Shown: positions 11,016 through 22,440 of the stretch, one piece after another | Position numbering within the stretch: position 1 is the first letter of the stretch | How the letters are laid out: the number at the start of each line of letters is the position of its first letter | Assembly (NCBI GenBank): GCA_004764695.1 | Contig: SMSO01000031.1 | Span: forward strand, 494,600-558,599 | Reading direction: 5' to 3' | Length of the DNA: 64,000 nt | DNA from: Schizochytrium sp. TIO01 | Taxonomy: Eukaryota > Sar > Bigyra > Thraustochytrida > Thraustochytriidae | Made by a program: the position numbers and the translations under genes | The notes under the pieces: model-generated | Told to the model about the DNA's origin: nothing | Database searches by the model: none | Seen by the model: the letters and a program-made list of their open reading frames with translations, nothing else

Positions 11016-12968
11016 TTAAAGAATGCATTGCTTGCCAATGTGCCCAATTTCAACTTCACTGAGCGGGGTTACATGAGTTTCCGTGGAAAGTGGGCGAGTC
11101 ATCATAGCAGTCACTACAAACTCCTCCGGTTTCAAGCGGCCAGAAAGAATATTATTGACAGTTCGGAAAATAGGCAAATGAAGGTTGCACTCTTCAGTAA
11201 AAGCGACGGCCACCTTGGCAGTCGGGACACCCTCTACGGTGGTAGACGAGAGAATATCTTCAAGAGATTCACCCTTAACAAGGCGAATGCCACATGAGCG
11301 GTTGCGACTAAGATCACCAAATGCAGTGAGCATCAAATCACCGATTCCAGATAGGCCAGCAATTGTCTCCGGCTTACCGCCCATCGCAATGGCCAGAGAT
11401 GTAAGCTCGGCACTAGAGCGGGTGACGTATGCAGACATGGTATTGATGCCAAAGCCAAGGCCTTCAATAAGTCCAGCACCAATGGCCAAGGGATTCTTGA
11501 GAGCTCCACCCAATTCGACGCCAACGGTATCTTGGGAAGTATAAATGCGGAAAGATGTTGATGACATCAATCGTTGGATCTTAACGGCGTCTGCGAGTTG
11601 CTTTGAAGCAACTACGACCGAAGTGGGCTGCTCGGCCATAATTTCTTTTGCAAAGGAAGGCCCAGAAAGAACCGCAAACGGTTGTGGGCGACCGAACGCA
11701 TCAAGCATGGCTTTGGATAACAGACTTTTACTTGCCAAATGTAAACCCTTCGCAGTAGAGCAGTAAATCACATTAGGAGGGATGCGGTCGCGGTTCTCCA
11801 AGATCCAATCCGGGGAGCGCTGTGCGGGAAGGGCGTGAATAATAAGCTCGGTGCCAGCAAGAGCTTCATCAAGGTCAACGGTAGCAGAAACATTGCTGGG
11901 CAACTCAAGCCCAGGGAGGTAGTGGTCGTTGCGACGAGTCAATTTAATTTCGCGGGCGACCTCTCGCCGGCGTACGTAAATTACAACATTGTGGCCGTTG
12001 CGAGCAGCAGCAGCAGCCATGGCAGTACCATAAGCGCCTCCACCAATGACAGTAATCTTTACGGACTTTTGCGTAGTGTTTGGCCCAAGGTTGAGTTGTT
12101 GCCAGATCTGTGTCGTGAGCTGGTCACGGGAATCATGTGTAAGGCCAGAAACAGTAAAGTCTGCCGGATCAGCATGTGAGCTAGACTTGAAATGACCACG
12201 AAGCATGCGCTCATGTGCAGTTGTAGCTCCCTTGTGTTTTCCCTTGCGCCAGTTCTGGTATTGGGCTCGGTAAACGCTAAGGACATCAGCAAAGGCATCT
12301 ACGTCATCATTGCGACGGTATCTGTCGATTTCGGCATCGCGAGCAAGGACAGCTTTGGCGGTCTCAACGAAGCTTCGGGGTTTTCGCTCGATCTCTGTTG
12401 AGCTCTCAGCAACACGCTGCTTGGGCTCACTGTAATACGACATGAGCGTGGTATTTCCGGCATGGTGTTTTTGTTGCGCTTGAGCCGAAGATGCTCCTTG
12501 AGATTCGCCCTGAGCATCTTTCGGTGGTTCTTCACTGCTAGCACGGCTCTCATCGACGACTGAGGCGACCTGAGCAGCATCAGTTGTAGAACTCAGAGCC
12601 TGAGCTGAGGCCAATGGTGGAGGAGTGCTTGCAGTGCTGCTGCCACCGTACTGACGTCCTGGGCGTTTGTAAACTCGTCTTTGTGGCGTTGTGCGGCGTT
12701 CATCCTCATCGATGCCACTAGAGTCATCTTGCTGCAGCGGAAATGCCCGTGCAGGGTAGGCAGACACTTGCTGTTCTTTGGCAAGCTGTTGAGAGAGTTT
12801 TGCGATATGGAAAGCAAGAGCAGCTGTATCTTCTTGCGTAAAGGCCCGCCCGTGTCGGTTTTCCCTTGCTCTTTGTGTCATTAGAACGCTGGTAAGCATA
12901 CCCAGAGAGGCCCCTGCGGTTAGAAAGGCCATGGCCAAAAGCACGGTTTTCCCTCCATCATCTGTCAT
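11016..12968 (-). CDS. NAD-dependent glycerol-3-phosphate dehydrogenase with long membrane-anchored N-terminus
   Basis: The C-terminal half (residues about 300-640) is a GpsA-type glycerol-3-phosphate dehydrogenase that interconverts dihydroxyacetone phosphate and glycerol-3-phosphate, the backbone of glycerolipids. Evidence is the Rossmann motif VIGGGAYGTAMA (glycines from residue 309), the substrate-domain segments STAKGLH and VLSGPSFAKEI, GVELGGALKNPLAIGAG with its catalytic lysine, and LSGIGDLMLTAFGDLSRNR. The first 300 residues are not part of the enzyme: residues about 8-30 form one hydrophobic segment (TVLLAMAFLTAGASLGML), followed by a Ser/Ala/Gln-rich linker and a basic helical stretch near VLSVYRAQYQNWRKGKHKG. 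Bacterial GpsA is about 330-340 residues, so the extension nearly doubles the length. It may tether the enzyme to a membrane, or be an organelle-targeting region. The ATG at 12968 is the first in frame. Confidence 0.93.
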   Translation of the reverse strand: MTDDGGKTVLLAMAFLTAGASLGMLTSVLMTQRARENRHGRAFTQEDTAALAFHIAKLSQQLAKEQQVSAYPARAFPLQQDDSSGIDEDERRTTPQRRVYKRPGRQYGGSSTASTPPPLASAQALSSTTDAAQVASVVDESRASSEEPPKDAQGESQGASSAQAQQKHHAGNTTLMSYYSEPKQRVAESSTEIERKPRSFVETAKAVLARDAEIDRYRRNDDVDAFADVLSVYRAQYQNWRKGKHKGATTAHERMLRGHFKSSSHADPADFTVSGLTHDSRDQLTTQIWQQLNLGPNTTQKSVKITVIGGGAYGTAMAAAAARNGHNVVIYVRRREVAREIKLTRRNDHYLPGLELPSNVSATVDLDEALAGTELIIHALPAQRSPDWILENRDRIPPNVIYCSTAKGLHLASKSLLSKAMLDAFGRPQPFAVLSGPSFAKEIMAEQPTSVVVASKQLADAVKIQRLMSSTSFRIYTSQDTVGVELGGALKNPLAIGAGLIEGLGFGINTMSAYVTRSSAELTSLAIAMGGKPETIAGLSGIGDLMLTAFGDLSRNRSCGIRLVKGESLEDILSSTTVEGVPTAKVAVAFTEECNLHLPIFRTVNNILSGRLKPEEFVVTAMMTRPLSTETHVTPLSEVEIGHIGKQCIL

Positions 12969-13511
<543 letters not shown>

Positions 13512-13530
13512 TAGCTAGCTGGCTAGCCAG

Positions 13531-14324
13531 ACCTGGAAAAGGTATGTTCTAGTCTTCACCTACAAGGCCAAGCGACCTTGCTTGTCTCTATTCAGGTCTG
13601 ATGGGCCAAGGCACCCGAGTTGGCTAAGCAAACTTCTTGGGCTTTCCTTGGCCGCCCTTAACTCTTTTGTCATATTTTTATAATATAAGAAATAAAAATA
13701 AAAATAAGAATAAAAGAAAAAACCATCATCAAAATTCAAATAATAATTCAAACCAGGAAAAGCTTGAAAGTTTCTTGGGTTGGCTACTACCCCATAGTCA
13801 AAACTATGTAGCAGGTGCTACCTGAAAGGATTCTCTTCCTTTCAGGGTCAATTTTTGCGTACCTACCACTTCGACACAAATCTCTTTTTTTATTAAAACT
13901 CAAGCCAAAACAATATGGTGAGGTTCTGTCGTAGAAAGGACATACATTCGTTCCTACATAGCTGTCTAGCTATAGTTGGCTAGGTACTGCTAGTAAGTAG
14001 CGACCTCTCTCTCTCTCGTGGGTACGTAGGTAGCTCCTACCGCATCTTAGAGACCTTACTCGCTTGAGAGGTCTTTGCTTGAAAGGCTTCCTTTCTCTCG
14101 GTATTACGTAGTAGCTGTCCAAAACTACAGCATGATTTCGTATGAGGTAGACTACTACTTCGAAGCCAAATGAAGCAGATCGAAAAGTGGAGAACCAGGC
14201 GAGCTAGGAAGGTATGCCCATCGCTGCATTGCGAGCAGACTTCTTCGTGGGAGGAGCCAGTGTGAGCTAGTTCTGCCACTATGAGCTAGTTCTGAGCAAG
14301 CCGCGCCATGAGATGGTATCGATC
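13531..14324. other. Gene-free spacer
   Basis: AT-rich sequence with a short inverted pair CTGAAAGGATTC...GAATCCTTTCAG-like around 13820-13845 and several CTAC/GTAG tetramers near 13860-14040. No gene is supported. Confidence 0.5.
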
Positions 14325-14527
14325 GATCTATCTATTTATCTATTTATTTATCTATTTATTTATCTATTTATTTATCTATTTATTTATCTATTTATTTATC
14401 TATTTATTTATCTATTTATTTATCTATTTATTTATCTATTTATTTATCTATTTATTTATCTATTTATTTATCTATTTATTTATCTATTTATTTATCTATT
14501 TATTTATCTATTTATTTATCTATCTAA
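14325..14527. repeat. 12-bp tandem array (TATCTATTTATT)
   Basis: About 200 bases composed of a 12-bp unit TATCTATTTATT repeated roughly 16 times with almost no variation. It is a second-order repeat built from TATC and TATT tetramers. Open frames through it code only for monotonous Tyr/Leu/Phe/Ile and are artefacts. Confidence 0.97.
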
Positions 14528-15080
14528 CTGTCTATCAACACTTGTTTATGCGCGCACACACGTATGAACGAGCGAGCGCATAGCTGACGTAGGCGTCTGC
14601 CTAAGAGTGCCTACTGCCTGCTACTGGAGTAGTTAGGTAAGGAGGGAGCAATGCAATGCCACGAGACCTACTTACGAGGGCCCCTACCCTCCTAGGTAGG
14701 GAGGTCTTACTGTCTTCGTGAGGCTCTTTTCCGAGTTTTTAGTCTTCGTCTGAGGATGGAAACATTTGTTTGTCGAACCGAGAGAAAGGAACGTAAGAGA
14801 GAAAGAGAGAGAGAGAGAGCGAAGCAGCAGAAGGGCCAAATTCTGCAATGCGGAGAGAACGAGCAGGTTGCGGCCCAACACTGATTGAAGGCTCAACCAA
14901 TCGGCCAACTGACCAATGAGGTCACGCAGGCAAGGCGTCTCATGCAGGCAAGGCGTCTCATGCAGGCAAGCAAGCAAGTATCTTGTCCTGCCTTCTATTC
15001 TATCCTCATCAGAAAGAGACTGTTCCACCATTCACTGCGTTACTAAGTGACTAAAGCTCAGGCGCACTTCAACGAGGGAC
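14528..15080. other. Gene-free spacer with short direct repeat
   Basis: Contains a GA-rich run near 14790-14820 and an 18-base direct repeat CAGGCAAGGCGTCTCATG, two full copies plus a partial one, at about 14937-14978. No gene is supported. Confidence 0.5.
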
Positions 15081-15162
15081 TGACTGATCGGTTGATTAAT
15101 TGATTGATCGATGGATCGATTAATTGACTGATTAACAGAGTGAGTCAGTGATCGATTGGTAC

Positions 15163-15200
<38 letters not shown>

Positions 15201-15236
15201 CGATTGGTACATTGATTGATTGATTGATTGATTGAT
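15081..15236. repeat. GATT array with GGTACATT interruptions
   Basis: About 155 bases of GATT tetramers. The block GATCGATTGGTACATTGATT occurs twice about 48 bases apart, giving a higher-order repeat. A related array on the opposite strand lies at 31575-31709. Confidence 0.93.
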
Positions 15237-18200
15237 GTGGATGGAGCAAAGCGTCCCATTTGAGGCTGGCTATCAATTGAACCTGAGGGAACGTGCTGCT
15301 AGGCAGGTCTTATTATAGGCAGACACAGGGAAAGTTGGTTTTGCTTCGTAATTGTAGGTGCCCAAAGCAGGCACCTCTAGAGAGGTAGGCAGTAGTAGGT
15401 TGACAGGTGACAAGGCTGCAAAAGAAATGAGTTTGGAGAGCTCCATCTCCGAGACTCATTGTTTTAGTTTGATAAATAGCAGAGCTTGATTCAATTATTT
15501 GCTGTTGAGTTCCTTGGTAAAGTTTCCACTGTTGATGCAGTAGCAACTTGTGGGGTGAAAGCTGTTTCAGTGTCTCGAAGGGCCGAGAAAGTCCAAGGCT
15601 CAGATCCATTGACTTGGCAGGAAACGCAAGATCCCCAGGTAATGCAGTGTCAGTGAAGCGTAATATCGAAAGTATTGATTTTATTTATTATCATAATAAA
15701 TTAAAAGAAAAGCTTTAAGACAAAAAACTCTTTTTTTAAATTAAAATGATACAGGCCACTTACTTCGTAGATGGCAAATTGCACCTGATGGTGATGGCGA
15801 CTCGGAGGATACAATTATCTCCTCCTCGCGCGGTTCTTGAGTTTCCGCCCAGTTACGAGGGCAAACCCACTTGAAGAACTAACTGGGCATGCGTGTTATT
15901 AATCAGACCTCCTTAGAAGCCAGAAGCTTTATGCAAGTGCTTTCTCTTACTGCTACGCCACCGGTGAAGATCCAAGCAAACGCCAAAAACGCGTTCTGCC
16001 CCCTAGTTTAGTAAAGCTTTCGATTAGCAACCGAAAGCCCAAAGGTTCAAATGCAAGCTCGATCCCCTCATAAGTTAGCTAGCTAGCACTCTCACTATCT
16101 GCCGTTGGGGAGAACTCAAGAAGGCACAGCGTATGTGTGTATGTATGTATGTATGCTCATACGGTCCCAGGATGACAAGCAATCCAAGTCCAAGAGCTCA
16201 GGATGAGCAAGCATTTCGAAACAACATGAAGGAAGAGCGAGAGTGCTGGGACCACAGATGGATGGCGATAAGACTCCTTGGAGGGAGGCAGCTCGTCAAG
16301 TTTCGCGAAACTAGGGAAAGAACATCCACTCGAGAAGACCAAGCAAGCTTCATGAAGTGTCGCGAGAACTCGAAGGGGTGTAAGGTTGTCAAAGCAGCAA
16401 GCAAGTTGATAGCCTGCTACTACAGTCCGTCGGAAGCCATCACGGCGGAGTCAACCTGCAGAGTTGGCAAATTCGTTGAGCGAGAAACTCTTTCGGGCCA
16501 AGTTTGGAGGGCTAGGGAGAAAGGACTTTCCTGATTAAAGTTCGAGTGACTAGACTTCGAGTAGCTAAGCACCCTCGAGCCTATCTTTTCCTCAAAGTCA
16601 ACCAGTTATTCGGGAGGGATGTGGACATCCGCAAACACAACTTAAGCATTCACGCTGATTACGCTCGTGAGGATGGGTCTCGCCGAAATAAATACGACTG
16701 TCAGAAACTAAGTAAAGCTTCATTCTCTCCACGATCAGAGGTTAGTTAGTAGGTAGTTTGATATTTGGGGCTCTCAAATATGGTCAATCTCGTATTTCTA
16801 ATTTGCAAAGTTGTGACAAGTTTATTGACTGCAGTTGCATGACCATCGAATACACGGGGAGATTTAGTATTGCTTCGCATGGAACGGCAAGTAAATGAAA
16901 TCTCTTTTTCGTGACTTCTTGTCAATGTGCACCTTTATGACTTCACTTTTGATCTGATACTGTCATGAAAGGTATAGTATTGAAAGTAAATAAATGAATA
17001 AATAAATAAATAATAAATAATTAAATCCTGAAGATTCGAATGTTTTTGCTTGTTTAGTCACCTGGCATACTTTACGACACTCCTAGTTTCCAAAGCCCAT
17101 TAAGATGTCTTAAATTTATTGTCGCATTTGAGTGTTGCTTCTCATAGAACTTGGAGGCTGGCAGTATTAATGCGAAATCTCCTTCTGCTTAAGTTTTTAC
17201 CTTTCTAGATTAGCAGTATTCGATGGATTCCAAGAAACTGAACTTTCCTTTTTTTTTTTTTTCTTTCTTTCTTTCTTTGTTTTAAAGCTTCTAATAGTAG
17301 TAGTAGATGGATGAATGATATAAAAGTATTGGAAAGAAAGACTTAATATTTCAATCGCATCCTTCGATTGCGTAGTCGAGAAAGAAATCCTTTTCATTGA
17401 TGACGTCGAGATGGTAGTACCTAAGCAGTTGCATACTACTACCTACTATATGTGTGTACCCATCTCTACAGACGCTCTAGTTCTATCCACAACCTGGGCG
17501 CTCGTAAACACATAGATAGACAGGTATTAGGAAATATTAGCTTTCTTGAGAAGCAACATGATGATGACTCCAATCAATGATTTCTTGTCAGGACTTACCA
17601 GCACGCGGAAATTGATCAAATATCAGAGATACAGCACATCAGAAGCTTCTGCGCCTGCAAGCTCGTAGGAGGAGGCGCAGAAAAACAAACAAAGCAAACA
17701 AACAAAAAGCACGTTGCCCACACCAATGAAACCAACTATGACACTAGCACTCCACAGTATACCAGGTTATTCCTGCAGTAGACACATTATTTTGGACCCA
17801 TGATTTATCGAATCAAGGCGAGAATCGAAGCTTAATAAAAACTCGACCTTCTTCGAACGGGTATTAAATTGTTTGGTCGCAGAGTGTTTCTACGGATGTT
17901 TTTTCAGAGTTTATACCCTTATCAAAATCATACTTTGTCATCCAAGCTGCATCGTGCCCTTAAAATGCCTAAAAGTCACTCTAGATAGGTACTCTACCAA
18001 TAATTTTACTCAGGAGAAAACTTAAATATTTCACAATTGAAGTATGCTATGCATATTTAGGCCAGAGCAGACAGTAGGTAGTCCGGTGAATGTTAACAAA
18101 CGCAAGCAGGCTTTCTGATCTCCAACGATGCTATGAACCAACACACTCGCGCTCCTGCCCTATTATTTGACCTGGTAGGACTGAATTATGTTACTAACCG

Positions 18201-20392
18201 AGCTGACTTGTTCGATGTGGTTTCGCATCGAATCTAAGTACGAGTGAGCCTTGTGCAGACCTGCCAGTTTCTGGAGAGTCGACCTTGTGGAGTTGCTGTA
18301 GAAGCATGTCAAGGCCAAAATAGAACACATCTAAATAGATCCCAATGTTACTTCACGTTTTCTGGGAGTAAAATGTACGAACATATCCTTATTCAATGAT
18401 GCAAACTTGATGTGAGTCTTACTATCTGGAAATAAAGCTAAACTTGCAGCCTTTCTGTTTCATACAAATTGCTCTCTCAAGGCTAAAAGACATGCATGAC
18501 AACCTTTGTTTTATTACCCAGAAATACGCCTACGCATTTTATTCTTACCCGCAAGAACACCGATACTACCTCGGTGGAGCAATCAGATGTTTAATTTCGC
18601 CACCTCGCGATCCTACTTATCACAATATAGGCATACAACGAAGACAGAACATAGAATATGATCGAAATTTGAAGATCAAAAGATCAAAACCATAGTCAGA
18701 AATTGTAAGAAAGAACTCTTCAACTGCTGGAACCCTCCCAATCCAGCTCTTCTATTTTCCATAGTGCATAGTGCGGTCCTTCTGTCGGTAGAACACACCT
18801 AGACGTGGCATGACACGGGTTCTTTTGGGGAGATACTTGTCGGAGGTTGCTGTATTACATTGTATCAACATTTTGTACAAGAAGCAAGAAGAACCGGGAG
18901 CACACGAAGGGCTTCAGGTATTTTGATATTTGCCAAAACCCATGCAATCTGGGTTCCTTTTCTAGAACTCAAAGGGTGGTCGGAGTTTTCTTTAATGGGA
19001 GACACCTCTTGCTGAAATGCCCCGTAAGACATGTTCAATTTGTTCATGTAGATAGGAGGAACTATTGGTGAACTGTGCAGTTATTTGCTACCAGGGTTTC
19101 CTAGTGAATGTTTGTTGTCTCACTGAAGTATCACCTGCAATGAAAATATAATTCGAGCTTTTTAAAGTGAAGAAGTTGAGGGCTCCGATACTCGAACTTA
19201 AACGTGAAACTAAACCGCAGGTAGCATCCATGTGTTAAGAGAAATATTACCTTTTGCATGAGAGCGTTGCTGTGGTCTAAATCAATGTGTGTGCGAAGGT
19301 TGCATTCAGAAGGATTCTTTCGAACCATGAACTCATGATGGGTGATATGTTTTGACTCGGCAGTGTTTTAAAGCAAGCAAGCAAGCAAGCAAGCGAAAGA
19401 ATTGATTGATTAGAGAAGTCTCTGACTAGTGGGGGTGTATCCTGGAGATGCATGTATATTTCTTCTAGTAGATCGAAAGTACTCGGGTACGTACGTAGGT
19501 AGGTAGAATATAAGGTGCTTCATTGGTGATGGTGGTAAAAGGTCCAGCGCCATACACTGAAGCGGGGCTTCATGGCAGATAAGTATAGATAGTGTAGAAT
19601 GGCACGTGCATATAGGAGTTACATAAGCCGAGACTAGAAGCCCGCTGTGTCATGATGGCTGCTTATTACTATTTAAGTGGTGAACTTCGGATATGCATAC
19701 AGTTTCCACAAAATGACGCATACTACCTCTAGAGGTAGTGCGGCACTGGTTGGAGCAAACTTCCTCTGCACTAAGACCAATCTCTCGTCCAATAAGCGAA
19801 AAATTAGATCCACCCGACGAAGGGGGGGGGGTGGGGCGGGGCTAGCTTCTTGGTTGCTCAAGCAGCCACCTAGTCTGTCCTCGATTCAGATATTTGTCTA
19901 GTATCTGGTAGGTTGAATGAAGTATGTAGGTACGTACTATGGAGGTATGGAAGGTGACACTTTAGAAATGGAAGGGCAGCACTCCTAATACATACTAGAT
20001 TATGATATACGTGTACTATGTATCTACTACTGTTAGTAGTAGAACCAGGGACCAGACCTCCATGACCGATTGGTCGATGACACTCATTATCACTGGAGGC
20101 CGCACCAGATTCATGCTACATAGAGCGATATAAAATGTGATGGAGTGAATTAGCTATCAAAGAATCACGATCGCTCGATTGCTTCATAGATCCTATGAAG
20201 ATTAAAAAATGGTTTGAAGTACCCTACCTAGGCTCCTCTATAATGTCGAGCATTTTTTCTGTGCAATCATTGGTCTGGTTGGGTAGGTAGGTACCCTAGC
20301 TATCTATAAAAACATGTATTGTACGTAGTACGGTACTAGCATCAGAATTAAGGAATCACGATTACCGAAGTCTGTCACTTGTTGTTCACAAA
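15237..20392. other. Long gene-poor spacer
   Basis: About 5 kb in which every open frame is short (at most about 130 codons) and of biased, non-homologous composition. Visible items are a TGTA run at 16130-16155, a poly-T/TTTC tract at 17246-17280, an AATA/AAAT-rich patch near 16990-17020, a CAAG run at 19372-19394, a G-rich tract at 19820-19840 and many TAGGTAG/CTACTAC tetramers (17440, 19490, 19920, 20030, 20280). The segment 16133-16534 has the longest open frame but no recognisable protein features. Confidence 0.5.
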
Positions 20393-20479
20393 ATGCCATC
20401 GACAAGTTCGCTTGGCAGCAATGCGAAGACTCATCGCGGCAACCTTGCGGCGCCAAGGCACCGGGGATCTGGACAGTGA
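20393..20479 (+). promoter_or_regulatory. Possible uORF overlapping the next start codon
   Basis: An ATG at 20393 opens a 28-codon frame ending in TGA at 20477-20479, overlapping the presumed start of the PAH-like gene at 20421 in another frame. If the mRNA begins upstream, this could limit initiation at 20421. The alternative is that the annotated gene start is wrong. Confidence 0.3.
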
Positions 20480-21800
20480 AGATCACGAGCTCACCAGTAG
20501 GGAAAGTAGAGTCGAGGTTAGTGGAGAAGATGTTGCGCAGGAGGAACTGGAAACAGGCCCAGCTCATAGTAAGGGGTCCCACGAAAGGAAAAAACCAATT
20601 GTAGTCTTGAAGCAGATCATAAGAAGACCTTCGAGTGTACGACGACGGAGCCAGAGGTCTTCATCAAAGGGGAGTCAAGGTTGCAGGGAAATTGCCCAGC
20701 AGTTACTGCAAGAAGACGACGATGAAACTGAGTTTGAGGGAGTTAGAAGCTCTCGTCGTTTGAGCAGTCAGTCTAACCAAGACATGATTGCCACAGAATC
20801 AAGACTCGATGCAGTGTTTGGTAACAGCTTGCAACGAGAGGAGGCAGGGCATTCCAAGATGCCTCGTCGAAGCAGGGCGAGATGCACCAGTTCGAGGAGA
20901 AATTTACAGTCTGCGAAGTTTGTTTCTTTGCCCTCGGATCACGAGCCGCCGCGGCTCTTGCAAACTGCTGGACTTCTGCAGCTCATCAACTTCCACGATC
21001 GAATGCGGGAAGTTGCAGGTGAAGACTCCTTCGATAAATACTTGGACTACCTTGCACAAGCCCGAACTCAGGGCGAACTTCGCAAAAATGTCTACCTCCT
21101 TCTCCGCAATCATGTGGAGCTCTTGGAGGACTTCGAGGCTTGTCTCGGTAACCCTTCACCTAGCTACCGGGGCCACTCCCCAAAGGGCAGCTTCTCACAC
21201 TCCAGCGGGGAGGACCATTTCAGTGGAGATGACTTGGGTGCCAGCCTTTCTCTGCTTCAGTATAATACAGCTTCTGCAATGGAAGGTTTAGAACAGCTCG
21301 CACATGTCGGCGGGATTAGCACTCCACTGAGCTCGGTTCTTACACCTGGTATGGGGCTAGGTAGCGATACCGGGAGCCAGACTGATCGTGAAGCTGAAGA
21401 TCAGTTTCCTGATGGGGATGATTTTGATGACGATCTTTCTCAAGGTCGTGCTAGGGGAACTCGGTATACTATGAGAACTCAGATGACGTATATGTCGCAA
21501 TGTGCTGAAGATGTAATGGAGCTCGAAGATTTGCTAGCAGAATTTCGGGAGGCTCTTGTAGACGAAGTTGATGCGTATGCTGATATGCTGGATATTCTAG
21601 ACGACCTTCAAACGGGTAGGATCTCTCGTGAGCTATGTCTTCAAGCCATTGAAGAGCGCCTAGAGGGTGTTCATGACGAAATGTTGCCCGAAGTTACCCC
21701 TCTTGTTGATGCTGTTTTACGACACCAAGTTGAGGTGCTTGAGGAACTCTCAGTTTACGAAGACACAGATGACGTCCCACCCCCACCCCCTCCACCTTGA
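20421..21800 (+). CDS. Helical protein with PAH/harmonin-N-like repeats
   Basis: Function unknown. The 459-residue product begins with a basic, Ser/Arg-rich disordered region. A helical segment then reads LLQLINFHDRMREVAG...FDKYLDYLAQARTQGELRK...VYLLLRNHVELLEDFEACL (nt about 20965-21150). This has the helix pattern of a paired amphipathic helix (PAH) domain of Sin3 or the related harmonin-N-like fold. A second segment near the end (AYADMLDILDDLQTGRISRE, nt about 21570-21640) has a similar pattern. The frame ends in a run of prolines. A possible in-frame intron (21774-21953) would replace the proline tail with a hydrophobic C-terminus ending at 22175; its donor, GTCCCA, is weak. The start at 20421 is the first in-frame ATG. 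It could be a transcriptional corepressor-type scaffold, but this is inference. Confidence 0.6.
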   Translation: MRRLIAATLRRQGTGDLDSEDHELTSRESRVEVSGEDVAQEELETGPAHSKGSHERKKPIVVLKQIIRRPSSVRRRSQRSSSKGSQGCREIAQQLLQEDDDETEFEGVRSSRRLSSQSNQDMIATESRLDAVFGNSLQREEAGHSKMPRRSRARCTSSRRNLQSAKFVSLPSDHEPPRLLQTAGLLQLINFHDRMREVAGEDSFDKYLDYLAQARTQGELRKNVYLLLRNHVELLEDFEACLGNPSPSYRGHSPKGSFSHSSGEDHFSGDDLGASLSLLQYNTASAMEGLEQLAHVGGISTPLSSVLTPGMGLGSDTGSQTDREAEDQFPDGDDFDDDLSQGRARGTRYTMRTQMTYMSQCAEDVMELEDLLAEFREALVDEVDAYADMLDILDDLQTGRISRELCLQAIEERLEGVHDEMLPEVTPLVDAVLRHQVEVLEELSVYEDTDDVPPPPPPP

Positions 21801-22440
21801 GTTTCTTGATGTGTTTTTTATGCGAAGTTCATAAAAGCGATCTACTTTAAGCAGGGGGTTGTTTCCTCGGACTTGCAAATTATCATGAGCATGAGCATAG
21901 CGAGATAATTATGAGCCTCCTATGCCCTTACATTTGTCTATCTGACTTTGCAGGAACAGGAATTGTATCAAATGATAAATTTTCTTGTGCAGCACATGGG
22001 TTCTAAAAGGTTTGTTCTCTCCATGCGCATCTTAATGTTTCTTTTGTTTTGTATTTTTTTAATTTTCTATGTTATGTTGTGGATATTTGTGCACTCGATA
22101 TTGAGAGGAATTGTATACTTTGTCCAAATAATATGGGCTCAGTATAAAAATAAAGAAAGCTCGTTTTCGTCTTAAATGTTTTTCAAACTGTTACTGGTAG
22201 AGATACCTAGGTAGTTATTAGTCTCTGAGCTGGTAGTAATAGAAGTTTTATGGAGAGGCATACATACATACATTTCTCTACCTTAGTATGGGTAGTTAAT
22301 GTATATGGTAGAAGAGAAACTCCCGTTCCGTGGTTTGTGAAAGCGTCAAAAACCAATTTAATTCTCCTTCACTTCTTTCACAAACGTTCTCGCCTTGAAG
22401 GCATTCGCTGTTCTGTTGCTAGGTCCAAGACCAAACAAAC
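21801..22440. other. Spacer with possible alternative 3' exon
   Basis: The interval 21954-22175 is open and codes for a strongly hydrophobic stretch (ILMFLLFCIFLIFYVMLWIF) preceded by the acceptor-like sequence TTTGCAG. It is either a C-terminal membrane-anchor exon of the gene ending at 21800 or AT-rich noise. The remainder up to 22440 is the presumed promoter of the Pol kappa gene and holds nothing recognisable. Confidence 0.3.

Noticed and set aside
10842-11297. Plus-strand 151-codon frame
   Set aside because: It overlaps the 3' part of the GPDH gene in antisense and lacks protein-like character.
14308-14583. Open frames rich in Tyr, Leu, Phe and Ile that look like multi-pass membrane proteins
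   Set aside because: They are translations of the 12-bp tandem repeat.
15990-16075. tRNA-like segment with a possible TTAGCAA anticodon loop and GGTTCAAAT T-loop
   Set aside because: The D-loop is too short, the anticodon and T stems mispair, and no acceptor stem forms. At best a degraded tRNA-like sequence.
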